This document shows positions 31,174-38,253 of a stretch of 38,253 nucleotides of DNA, in pieces. The stretch is from an uncultured Alkalilimnicola sp. (lineage in GTDB: Bacteria > Pseudomonadota > Gammaproteobacteria > Nitrococcales > AK92): contig CALGAN010000004.1 of the NCBI GenBank assembly GCA_937951875.1, positions 1-38,253 of the forward strand, written 5' to 3'. The notes below the pieces were generated by a model that saw only the letters and a program-made list of their open reading frames with translations, ran no database searches and was not told where the DNA came from. A program made the position numbers and the translations under genes. The first letter of the stretch is position 1. Each line of letters starts with the position of its first letter.

Positions 31174-31205
31174 GGAGAACCCGGCACGGCGAAGCCGTGT
31201 TCTCC
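31174..31205. repeat. Bulged hairpin in the ppsA-ppsR intergenic region
   Basis: CACGGC-GAA-GCCGTG (31185-31199) forms the inner stem, and GGAGAA (31174-31179) pairs with TTCTCC (31200-31205) after a five-base bulge. It lies in the leader region upstream of ppsR and upstream of the ppsA start, where promoters for both genes must be. It could be a control element or an mRNA stem; no T-run follows. Confidence 0.4.
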
Positions 31206-31304
31206 TACCCCCAAAATTCCGTTAGCATCCGACGGATCATACGCCGCGGCCGCATGCCTACGCATCGCCGCCACCGGCGCCAATCCACTCTGCATGGCCC
31301 GCCG

Positions 31305-32126
31305 ATGTCCAGAAAGCGCACCGTCTTCTTCGTTTCCGACCGTACCGGCATCACCGCCGAGACCCTCGGTCACAGCCTGCTCACCCAGTTCGACGTCGAC
31401 ATGGAGCAGATCACGCTGCCCTTCGTCGACACCCCCGAGCGCGCCCGCCTGGCGCTTCGCCAGATCGAGGAAGCCAACCAGGCCAACGGCGAGCGCTCGA
31501 TCATATTCAGCACGGTGATCGACACCGAGGTACGCAGCATCCTCAGGTCGGCGAATGCCGTCATGTTCGATTTTTTCGAGACTTTCATCTCGCCTCTCGA
31601 ACAAGAGCTCAAGATGCCGTCCAGCCATATGGTCGGTCGCTCGCACGGGCTGCGCGATAATACCACGTACGATATCCGCATCGACGCCATGAATTACGCT
31701 TTGAACCACGACGATGGCGTCACCACCCATCACTACAAGCAGGCGGATGTGATCCTGGTGGGCGTCTCGCGCAGCGGCAAGACGCCCACCTGTATCTATA
31801 TGGCCTTGCAGTACGGCATCTACGCCGCCAACTATCCTCTGACCGAAGAAGATCTCGAGGACGGAGGGCTCCCGAAGCTTCTGGAGCCGTACCGGGCCAA
31901 GCTGTACGGGCTGACCATCCAGCCGGAGCGCTTGCAGCAGGTTCGCTTCGAGCGCCGTCCCAACAGCCGCTACGCCTCGGCCAGTCAATGCCAGTATGAA
32001 GTTGCCCGCGCGGAAGCGATTTTCCGCCGTGAGGGCATTCCGTTCGTCAACACGACGACCATGTCGATCGAGGAGATCGCCACCACGATCCTCCACGAAC
32101 GTAAATTGAAGCGGCGACTTTATTAA
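31305..32126 (+). CDS. ppsR: PEP synthase regulatory protein (bifunctional kinase/pyrophosphorylase)
   Basis: A 273-residue DUF299 protein (E. coli PpsR, 277) that inactivates PpsA by ADP-dependent phosphorylation of a Thr and reactivates it by phosphorolysis. Seen are the family N-terminus MSRKRTVFFVSDRTGITAET, DFFETFISPLEQEL, and the P-loop GVSRSGKTPT at about residue 152. The C-terminal SIEEIATTIL is family-typical. The ATG at 31305 matches the family start; a longer frame to 31116 gives an Arg-rich stretch unlike the family. It is divergent from ppsA, the usual pairing. Confidence 0.95.
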   Translation: MSRKRTVFFVSDRTGITAETLGHSLLTQFDVDMEQITLPFVDTPERARLALRQIEEANQANGERSIIFSTVIDTEVRSILRSANAVMFDFFETFISPLEQELKMPSSHMVGRSHGLRDNTTYDIRIDAMNYALNHDDGVTTHHYKQADVILVGVSRSGKTPTCIYMALQYGIYAANYPLTEEDLEDGGLPKLLEPYRAKLYGLTIQPERLQQVRFERRPNSRYASASQCQYEVARAEAIFRREGIPFVNTTTMSIEEIATTILHERKLKRRLY

Positions 32127-32216
32127 AGTTGTTGTTGGTTTTCCATAGGCGAGGACGACTTGCAGCCGTGAGACATCGGCAACGGTCGCGCCAGGATGCT
32201 GTGGTATAGTCCGGAC

Positions 32217-32684
32217 ATGATTTTCCTAACCCGCGACACCGCGCTCGACGCTCCGGCCCGCAGTTTTGCGAGCCTCATGGAGCTGTACGAGAACAACTAC
32301 ATCTACATCCGGCGGCTGGTACCGGAGCTGGACCACCTGCCGGGGGCCGCGGTGTCGCGCGTGGCGGGAACCGCCGATCTCCATCTCTACATTCTCGAGC
32401 GCTGCCCCTATACCAGCACGCTGCGGCTGACCCATCGTTTCGACGGCGACGACGAAGCGCAGCTCTGTCCGGACATGGTGGTGCGGGTCTACCACGACGC
32501 GCGCACCGCCGAGGTGCTGCCCAGCGCCGAGCTGGCGCGTTTTCGACTGTGGAAGGGCGGCCTGGTGCCGGATCCGCGCAGCCTGGAGTGGCGCTGGGAA
32601 GTGAACCGCTTCCTCAATCGCTGGCTGCGCTACTGCCTGGGCGAGGGACATAGCTTTCGGGTGACACGACCGATCTCCGCTTGA
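32217..32684 (+). CDS. yqiB: DUF1249 family protein (YqiB-like)
   Basis: A 155-residue protein of the DUF1249/YqiB family. It has LMELYENNYIYIRRLVPEL and a C-terminal segment with WEVNRFLNRWLRYCLGEGH, which are family hallmarks. Function is unknown. The start is ambiguous between ATG 32217 and ATG 32196; neither has a strong ribosome site, and TATAGT at 32205-32210 could be part of a promoter, which would favour the later start. The stop codon overlaps the -35 of the iscR promoter. Confidence 0.85.
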   Translation: MIFLTRDTALDAPARSFASLMELYENNYIYIRRLVPELDHLPGAAVSRVAGTADLHLYILERCPYTSTLRLTHRFDGDDEAQLCPDMVVRVYHDARTAEVLPSAELARFRLWKGGLVPDPRSLEWRWEVNRFLNRWLRYCLGEGHSFRVTRPISA

Positions 32685-32709
32685 CCTGATTCGAGCGCCC
32701 GGCTATAGG
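32681..32709 (+). promoter_or_regulatory. iscR promoter
   Basis: TTGACC (32681-32686), a 17-base spacer, and TATAGG (32704-32709) form a good sigma-70 promoter. Transcription would start near 32716, about 37 bases before the iscR ATG. The -35 overlaps the DUF1249 stop codon. Confidence 0.7.
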
Positions 32710-32720
32710 TAATCCCTAGT
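32704..32720. promoter_or_regulatory. Palindrome overlapping the iscR -10, possible autoregulatory operator
   Basis: TAGG (32706-32709) and CCTA (32715-32718) form an inverted repeat with a TAATC spacer, covering the -10 and the expected start site. It does not match the E. coli type 1 IscR consensus well, so the operator role is a guess based on position. Confidence 0.35.
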
Positions 32721-32752
32721 ATTGCGGTGGGGAATAAGCCCGGTCGCTTCGT

Positions 32753-33223
32753 ATGAAACTCTCTACCAAAGGCCGCTACGCGGTCACCGCCATGATGGAT
32801 CTCGCCCTGCACGAGCAATTCGGACCGGTGACGCTAGCCGACATTTCGAAGTGCCAGGGTATCTCGCTCTCGTACCTCGAACAGCTGTTCGCCAAGCTGC
32901 GCAAGCATGACTTGGTCACTGGCGTCAGGGGGCCGGGCGGCGGCTACCGGCTGGCGCAGCCGCCGGAAAAGATCACGGTCGCCGACATCGTCACCGCGGT
33001 CGACGAGAACGTCGACGCCACCCGCTGCAAGGGCAAGGGCAACTGCCAGAACGGCGCCCGCTGCCTGACCCACGAGCTGTGGTGCGACCTCAGCAACCAG
33101 ATCTACAACTTCCTCAACAGCATCACGCTGGCGCAGCTGGCGGCCCGGCCCGGCGTCCGGGAGGTGGCCGAGCGTCAGGACCGCCTGCATTCGCGCAACG
33201 TCTCCAAGGCAAGCGCCGCTTGA
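32753..33223 (+). CDS. iscR: Rrf2-family regulator IscR, [2Fe-2S]-sensing
   Basis: A 156-residue Rrf2 protein. The N-terminal winged helix-turn-helix reads MKLSTKGRYAVTAMMDLAL ... ISLSYLEQLFAKLRK. The cluster-binding loop DATRCKGKGNCQNGARCLTH has three Cys and the following His at the same spacing as E. coli IscR. It should therefore bind a [2Fe-2S] cluster and sense Fe-S supply. Unusually, no iscSUA genes follow; the next gene is convergent ugpQ. The -35/-10 pair upstream is good, and a palindrome covers the -10. An Rrf2 relative of another type is less likely given the exact ligand spacing. Confidence 0.93.
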   Translation: MKLSTKGRYAVTAMMDLALHEQFGPVTLADISKCQGISLSYLEQLFAKLRKHDLVTGVRGPGGGYRLAQPPEKITVADIVTAVDENVDATRCKGKGNCQNGARCLTHELWCDLSNQIYNFLNSITLAQLAARPGVREVAERQDRLHSRNVSKASAA

Positions 33224-33234
33224 AGGTCCGCTGC

Positions 33235-33266
33235 GACGGATCGCGCCGCCCGCTGGCCGATCCGTC
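33235..33266. terminator. Hairpin between convergent iscR and ugpQ
   Basis: GACGGATCG (33235-33243) and CGATCCGTC (33258-33266) form a perfect 9-bp stem with a 14-base loop. It lies between the two stop codons and could end both transcripts. There is no T-run. Confidence 0.5.
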
Positions 33267-33275
33267 AGCCCACGT

Positions 33276-34010
33276 TCAAGATTTCAGCGCTCGTGCCAGC
33301 GTTTCCACCGCCGCGGTTTCCACCGCATCGAAACCGCGCTCGATCAGAGCCCGAGCGGCGGCCGGCTCGTTGACCTCGTACACCGCCCAGCGCCACGGGC
33401 CGGGCCACGGTTTCGTCGGCGCCGGCGGCAGTTGCTCGTCGCTCACGAACAGGTAGTCCGGCTTCACCGTCTCGGCCCGCTCGCGCTGGGTCTCGTTCCA
33501 GTCGGATAGCACCCAGCCGACGGCGACGTCGTCGAGCGAGCGCGCCTGCTGCAGCACGCCGTCGTCGAAGCTGATCAGCACCAGCCGGTCGCCCAGCGGG
33601 CGGCAGGCCTTGAGCACGCGGTCGACGCCGGCCGGGATGGCGTGCATGGGCAGGCTGTCGCGCTTGATCTCGACGAACAGGGTGACATCGGCATGCCGTG
33701 CCAGCCGCTCGACCACCTGCTCCAGGGTGGCGATGGGCGTGGGCCGGAAGCGCTCGCCGAAGCGCTCGGGCTCGTGCGCGCTGTAGGCCCGCAGCTGCTC
33801 CAGGTCCAGTTCCAGCAACTGGCCCGGTTGGCCGGTCAAGCGCCGCAGGTCGATGTCGTGCAGCACTACCGGCGTGCCGTCGCGGCAGAATTGGACATCG
33901 AGCTCGACCGCGTCGGCACCGGCGGCGATGGCGGCTTCCAACCCGGCGAGGCTGTTCTCCGGATAGCGCTCGCGGTAGCCGCGATGGGCGATAATCTGCA
34001 CGGTGCGCAT
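33276..34010 (-). CDS. ugpQ: Glycerophosphodiester phosphodiesterase
   Basis: A 244-residue GDPD-family enzyme that splits glycerophosphodiesters into glycerol 3-phosphate and an alcohol. The active site is complete: IIAHRGYRERYPENS with both family residues, VELDVQFCRDGTPVVLHD with the metal-binding Glu, Asp and His, and later FVEIKRD. It lacks a signal peptide, so it is probably cytosolic like UgpQ. AAGGAG eight bases before the ATG at 34010 fixes the start. It lies 53 bp after tgpA on the same strand, possibly the last gene of that operon. Confidence 0.93.
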   Translation of the reverse strand: MRTVQIIAHRGYRERYPENSLAGLEAAIAAGADAVELDVQFCRDGTPVVLHDIDLRRLTGQPGQLLELDLEQLRAYSAHEPERFGERFRPTPIATLEQVVERLARHADVTLFVEIKRDSLPMHAIPAGVDRVLKACRPLGDRLVLISFDDGVLQQARSLDDVAVGWVLSDWNETQRERAETVKPDYLFVSDEQLPPAPTKPWPGPWRWAVYEVNEPAAARALIERGFDAVETAAVETLARALKS

Positions 34011-34063
34011 GGACTGCTCCTTGAGGGCTAGTGCTCCGGTTTCAACGGCAAAGCCTGGTCGCG

Positions 34064-36028
34064 CTACGGTTTGAATCGGCCGACCAAGCGTCGCAGCTGC
34101 TGTATCCCGTCGGTCGAGGATTGCTGCTCGTAACGCAGGGCGACGTACAGTCGGGTGATGTCGTCGACCTGGGCCGCGAGATCCGGGCGCTCGGCCCGAA
34201 CCCGCGCGGCGAAATCGACCGGCCCCTCGCCCGGGCGGCGAGCTAGCCCCCGCCTGGCCAGCTTGCGGCAGAACCGCTGGTAGAGCGCCGCCGGCGGCGG
34301 GGTGCCGGGACGGCGTTGGCCTATCAGCATGATCGCCGCCAGCAGCGCCAGCAAGGCGCCGATGCCTGCGGCCAGGGCGGCCGCGATGCGCTGCCAGTCG
34401 CTCAGGCCGACGCTGCCCAGCAGACGCTGCTGCAGCGCCGGGCCATAGCCCAGGACCCAGCGGTTCCAGCCGGTGTTGACGGCGTCCAATCCCAGCCGCA
34501 GCCGCTTGAGCCAGTTGGCTTCCGGGCGCGCCATCAGCGGCAGGGGCTCGCCCGCGGGAATGGCCGATCCCACACCCTGTTCCACGCGCGCCGGCGAAAC
34601 CAGCGCAGTGGCGTCGATCCGCACCCAGCCCCGGTCTTGCAGCCATACCTCGGTCCAGGCGTGGGCGTCGGCCTGACGTACGATCATGTAACCGCCCAGC
34701 GGATTGATCTGCCCGCCCTGATAGCCGGTGACCACCCGCGCCGGCACGCCGGCGGCGCGCATCAGCACCGCGAACGCGCTGGCATAGTGTTCGCAGAAGC
34801 CGCGCCGGGTCTCGAACAGGAACTCATCGACCGGATCGCTGAGCAGGGCAGGGGGCGTCAGCGTGTAGACGAACGGCTGCGACCTGAAGTAAGCGACTGC
34901 CCGCTCCAGCAGCTCCCGATCGGAGCCGGTCTGCCGCCGCCACTGTGCGGCCAGGGCTCGCGCCCGGGGGTGCGCATCCGGCGGCAGACTGAGATTCTGG
35001 CTGAGGTGCGCCGGCGATAACGCCCGGTCGAGCTGGAAATTCGGGTGGGAGCGCAACTCGTAGCGGTACGGATCGTGGATGGGGCGGTGCGACCGCAACT
35101 CCGCCGCCGTGGTCAGGAAGCTGCCGGCCGGCGCCGCCGCGGGCAGATCGAGGGCGAACAGCCAGTGCTGGTGATGCGGCTGCAGAATGACGCTATAAGC
35201 CACCGCCGGCTCGTGCAGCAGCGCCGCCGCCGGCGGCAGCCGGGAGGGACGTTCCCAGCGCGCCCAGACGCGCCCGTCATAGGCTTCCAGCACCGGGCCG
35301 CGCCAATAGCGCTGCTCGGGCGGCGGCGCCTCGCCGGCGAAATCCACCCGGAAGGCGACCTCGTCGGAGCGGCTGAGCTGACTGATGCTGCCGGGTTCCA
35401 TGGTCTCGCTCAGGCCGGTGACGCCGCCATAGGCATCGGCCGGCAAGCGCCACAGCGGCCCGGACAGGCGCGGGAACAGCAGGAACAGCACCAGCATGAA
35501 CGGGATCGCCTGCAGCAGCATGACTCCCGCGCGCCCGGCGTACCGCCAGGGTTCGGGGCGGGCCGGCGCCCGCTGCGCGCACAGTAGCAGTACGGTCATG
35601 ATCCAGACCGCCAGCAGCAGGTAGCCGGCCATCGCCAGCGATTGATCGAACAGGAACTGCGTGCCGATCAGCAGATAGCCGAGATAGAGCACGATGTAGG
35701 TGTCGCGCTTGCGGCGCATTTCCAGCAGCTTGAGCGCGGTCATCGCCAGCAGCAGCGCGGTGCCGGCATCGCGGCCGAGCAGCGTTCCGAAGCTGGCGAA
35801 GATGCCGGCCGCGGTGGCGACCGTGAGCAAGGCGCGTAGCCACGCCCGCGGCAGCGCCTCGCCGCGGAGCGCGGCGAACAGGCGCCAGGCGCCGCAGAAC
35901 ACGACCAGACCGGTGATCCAGAGCGGCATGCGCAGCAGGTGGGGAACGGCCACCAGCCCCATGCCCAGCAGCAGGGTGGCGAGCGTGCCCAGTGGCAGCA
36001 GCGGATCCTGGCGGGGGCGGGCGCTCAT
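34064..36028 (-). CDS. tgpA: TgpA-type membrane transglutaminase
   Basis: A 654-residue membrane protein like Pseudomonas aeruginosa TgpA (PA2873, 668 residues), which is essential there. Five or six helices fill the first 200 residues, then a periplasmic region with a transglutaminase core: Cys in RRGFCEHYASAFA (about 411), His in DAHAWTEVW (about 456) and Asp in RIDATA (about 472). A last helix (about 560) precedes a cytosolic DUF4129-like tail. The natural substrate is unknown; a cell-envelope role is likely. The ATG overlaps the DUF58 stop by four bases (ATGA), so translation is coupled. Confidence 0.94.
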   Translation of the reverse strand: MSARPRQDPLLPLGTLATLLLGMGLVAVPHLLRMPLWITGLVVFCGAWRLFAALRGEALPRAWLRALLTVATAAGIFASFGTLLGRDAGTALLLAMTALKLLEMRRKRDTYIVLYLGYLLIGTQFLFDQSLAMAGYLLLAVWIMTVLLLCAQRAPARPEPWRYAGRAGVMLLQAIPFMLVLFLLFPRLSGPLWRLPADAYGGVTGLSETMEPGSISQLSRSDEVAFRVDFAGEAPPPEQRYWRGPVLEAYDGRVWARWERPSRLPPAAALLHEPAVAYSVILQPHHQHWLFALDLPAAAPAGSFLTTAAELRSHRPIHDPYRYELRSHPNFQLDRALSPAHLSQNLSLPPDAHPRARALAAQWRRQTGSDRELLERAVAYFRSQPFVYTLTPPALLSDPVDEFLFETRRGFCEHYASAFAVLMRAAGVPARVVTGYQGGQINPLGGYMIVRQADAHAWTEVWLQDRGWVRIDATALVSPARVEQGVGSAIPAGEPLPLMARPEANWLKRLRLGLDAVNTGWNRWVLGYGPALQQRLLGSVGLSDWQRIAAALAAGIGALLALLAAIMLIGQRRPGTPPPAALYQRFCRKLARRGLARRPGEGPVDFAARVRAERPDLAAQVDDITRLYVALRYEQQSSTDGIQQLRRLVGRFKP

Positions 36029-36983
36029 GTCGGGAACAGTGCCAGAGCTTTCAGACAGTGATGCCGGTGATGGGCGCCGTGGTCGGGTGCGATCTCGACG
36101 CCCGGCAGTCGCAAGCCGTAGCGCAAGCCGCTCGCCTCGGCGTCGAGCACCCAGCGGCACAGGCGCGACAGGCGAGCCTCGGGCTCGAGATGCGGCAGCG
36201 CGTGCCAGTCCAGCCACAGCCGCGCCTGGGCGCCGCCGCCGGCGAACCGCTTGGTCTGCGGCTCGCCGCCGCGCGCCACCACGCGCCAAGCCACATGACG
36301 CAGGGAATCGCCCGGCCGGTAGCGGCGCAGTTCCTGGAAGTCCTCGTCGCCGTCGCCCTGACGCGCGCCCGCAGAGCCCTCACCGCCGCTAGCGGGCAGC
36401 GGCACTGGGCCTTGCTCCGGGTGCGGATAGACCAGGCATTTTTGCCGCAGATCGAGCCAGGTCCAGGCCCGAAACAGCCCGGTGGGAAAGTTGGTCTGGA
36501 TGGCGACCCGCTCGGATTCGCGCCAGCCGCGCCGCGAGGTCGGCAGGCGGAAGGCGAGCCGGCCCATGGCGGCGCTCGCCAGGTCCACCGCATCCTGCTG
36601 TTCGCCGTCATGGGCAATGCCGACCGCCAGCCGCGCCCGTCTCGACGGGTTCTCGACCAGCAAGGGGAAGACCGCGGTCTCGCCGGCGAACACCGGCGCC
36701 GGCGGCAGCGGCGTCAGACGCAGTCCCAGCAAGTTCAGGAAGGTGTGTAGGATCGCCACCAGCGCCAGGCCGGCCAGCAGGAACACCAGCAAGAAGAGCA
36801 GGCTGTTGCCGTAGTTGACGGCGCCGAGCCACATCACCGTCAGCAGCAGCGCGAACAGCAGGCCGGCTCGGGTCGGCAGGATGTAGATCCGCCGATAGCG
36901 CAGTTCCACCACGCCCGCGCGGTCATCCAGCCCCTTGAATAGCCAGCGCCGTGACCACTGGCGCCAAGCCGCCGTCGGCCGCA

Positions 36984-36984
<1 letters not shown>
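36025..36984 (-). CDS. DUF58 membrane-anchored protein
   Basis: A 319-residue protein with two helices at about residues 38-52 and 55-85, then a cytosolic or peripheral domain. The DUF58 core motif is present: QELRRYRPGDSLRHVAWRVVARGG. DUF58 proteins are often next to MoxR ATPases and may be their clients or adaptors. Its start (ATG) shares one base with the moxR stop (TGATG), and its stop overlaps the tgpA start, so the three form one tightly coupled operon. The exact biochemical function is unknown. Confidence 0.93.
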
Positions 36985-37901
<917 letters not shown>

Positions 37902-37990
37902 GCCGTTGTTCAGTTGGTATGTAGTAGACCCTAATGATTGGTCCGGGCGGTACGATCTGCAATCATCGTCCGCCGCCCGGTCGGTGGCGG

Positions 37991-38014
37991 CCGACGAAAA
38001 AAATTTTTCATCGG
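37991..38014. repeat. A/T-centred near-palindrome upstream of moxR
   Basis: CCGACGAAAAA and TTTTTCATCGG form 11-base arms with one mismatch around a central AA. The symmetry and A/T core could be a regulator site or a bidirectional hairpin. It lies 90 bases before the moxR ATG. Confidence 0.45.
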
Positions 38015-38196
38015 GGGGCTAGCATCGCCCGCGCCGTTGTGGCAAAGTTCGCGCCTCGTTGATGACGCCTCCCGCAAGCGGCTTCCGGCAGAGCCCGAAA
38101 GTCGGTACGGGAGCGGGTCGAGAGGGGGCGGAAAATAGGCCTGCCGCTCGATCCGAGGCTGTCGCGAAGTGGCTGCGGGGCTCTCGAAAGAGGGTA

Positions 38197-38224
38197 TTGA
38201 CAACGGGGCGGTGCGGTGTAGAAT
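38197..38224 (+). promoter_or_regulatory. Strong sigma-70 promoter with GC-rich discriminator, stable-RNA type
   Basis: TTGACA (38197-38202) is a perfect -35 and TAGAAT (38219-38224) a 5/6 -10, with a 16-base spacer. The following GCGCGTCCC resembles the GC-rich discriminator of rRNA and tRNA promoters. It points off the right edge, so the next gene may be an rRNA or tRNA operon. Confidence 0.65.
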
Positions 38225-38253
38225 GCGCGTCCCTGCTGCGGTGCGAGAGGCGC

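Larger units (their letters stand above)
37902..38253. other. Intergenic region at the right window edge
   Basis: No gene is supported in these 352 bases. The left part must hold the moxR promoter (minus strand). It includes the imperfect palindrome at 37991-38014 and, near the right edge, a strong plus-strand promoter. Short open frames here have no ribosome site worth noting. Confidence 0.7.

Overview
This window looks like chromosomal DNA of a high-GC gammaproteobacterium. The evidence is the recB-recD pair, the tRNA-Ser / 4.5S RNA / dnaX-ybaB-recR block, divergent rsgA and orn, divergent ppsA and ppsR, a moxR-DUF58-tgpA operon, DUF1820 and DUF1249 (YqiB) proteins, and an IscR with enterobacterial-type cluster ligands. 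I see no phage, insertion sequence, CRISPR array or plasmid gene. The genus cannot be fixed from the sequence alone. An environmental, lipid-degrading lineage is likely, but that is inference.

Layout. 1-2663: end of recB and all of recD. 2672-3929 (minus): ctaG-like and DUF2243 membrane proteins. 3930-4394: an AT-rich gap with two consensus DnaA boxes in inverted orientation. 4395-6938 (minus): zinc alcohol dehydrogenase followed by aldehyde dehydrogenase, ending at a clear terminator. 7064-8989 (minus): pncB and a TetR regulator. 9269-15762 (plus): a beta-oxidation locus divergent from the TetR gene, with fadB-type multifunctional enzyme, thiolase, two adjacent acyl-CoA dehydrogenases and a MaoC hydratase. 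16192-19146: a large GAF/PAS-GGDEF-EAL protein. 19216-22129: hydrolase, YehS, an orphan protein, YjbQ and DUF1820. 22191-25596: tRNA-Ser(GGA), 4.5S RNA, dnaX, ybaB, recR, hinT. 25602-28540: rsgA/orn, a small membrane protein and an RhdA-type rhodanese. 28721-32126: ppsA and its regulator ppsR. 32217-33223: DUF1249 and a stand-alone iscR. 33276-37901 (minus): moxR, DUF58, tgpA, ugpQ. 37902-38253: intergenic DNA ending in a strong stable-RNA-like promoter that points out of the window.

How the genes fit together. The middle of the window forms a lipid and alcohol catabolism zone. An alcohol is oxidised to an aldehyde and then to an acid, and acyl-CoAs are handled by dehydrogenase, hydratase, hydroxyacyl-CoA dehydrogenase and thiolase. 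The TetR gene faces fadB, and the fadB and acyl-CoA dehydrogenase upstream regions share a near-identical GTTTnAAACAnAA element, so one fatty-acid-responsive regulon is plausible. A terminator-like hairpin in the fadB leader suggests further control. ppsA/ppsR would supply gluconeogenesis during growth on acetyl-CoA. Most other genes are housekeeping: DNA repair and replication, ribosome assembly, RNA turnover.

The most interesting unexplained signals are the DnaA-box pair at 4223-4245, the shared operator-like motif, the fadB leader hairpin, the stand-alone iscR with its promoter/palindrome overlap, and the acyl-CoA dehydrogenase pair combined with a second hydratase. I found no clearly new defence or mobile system.
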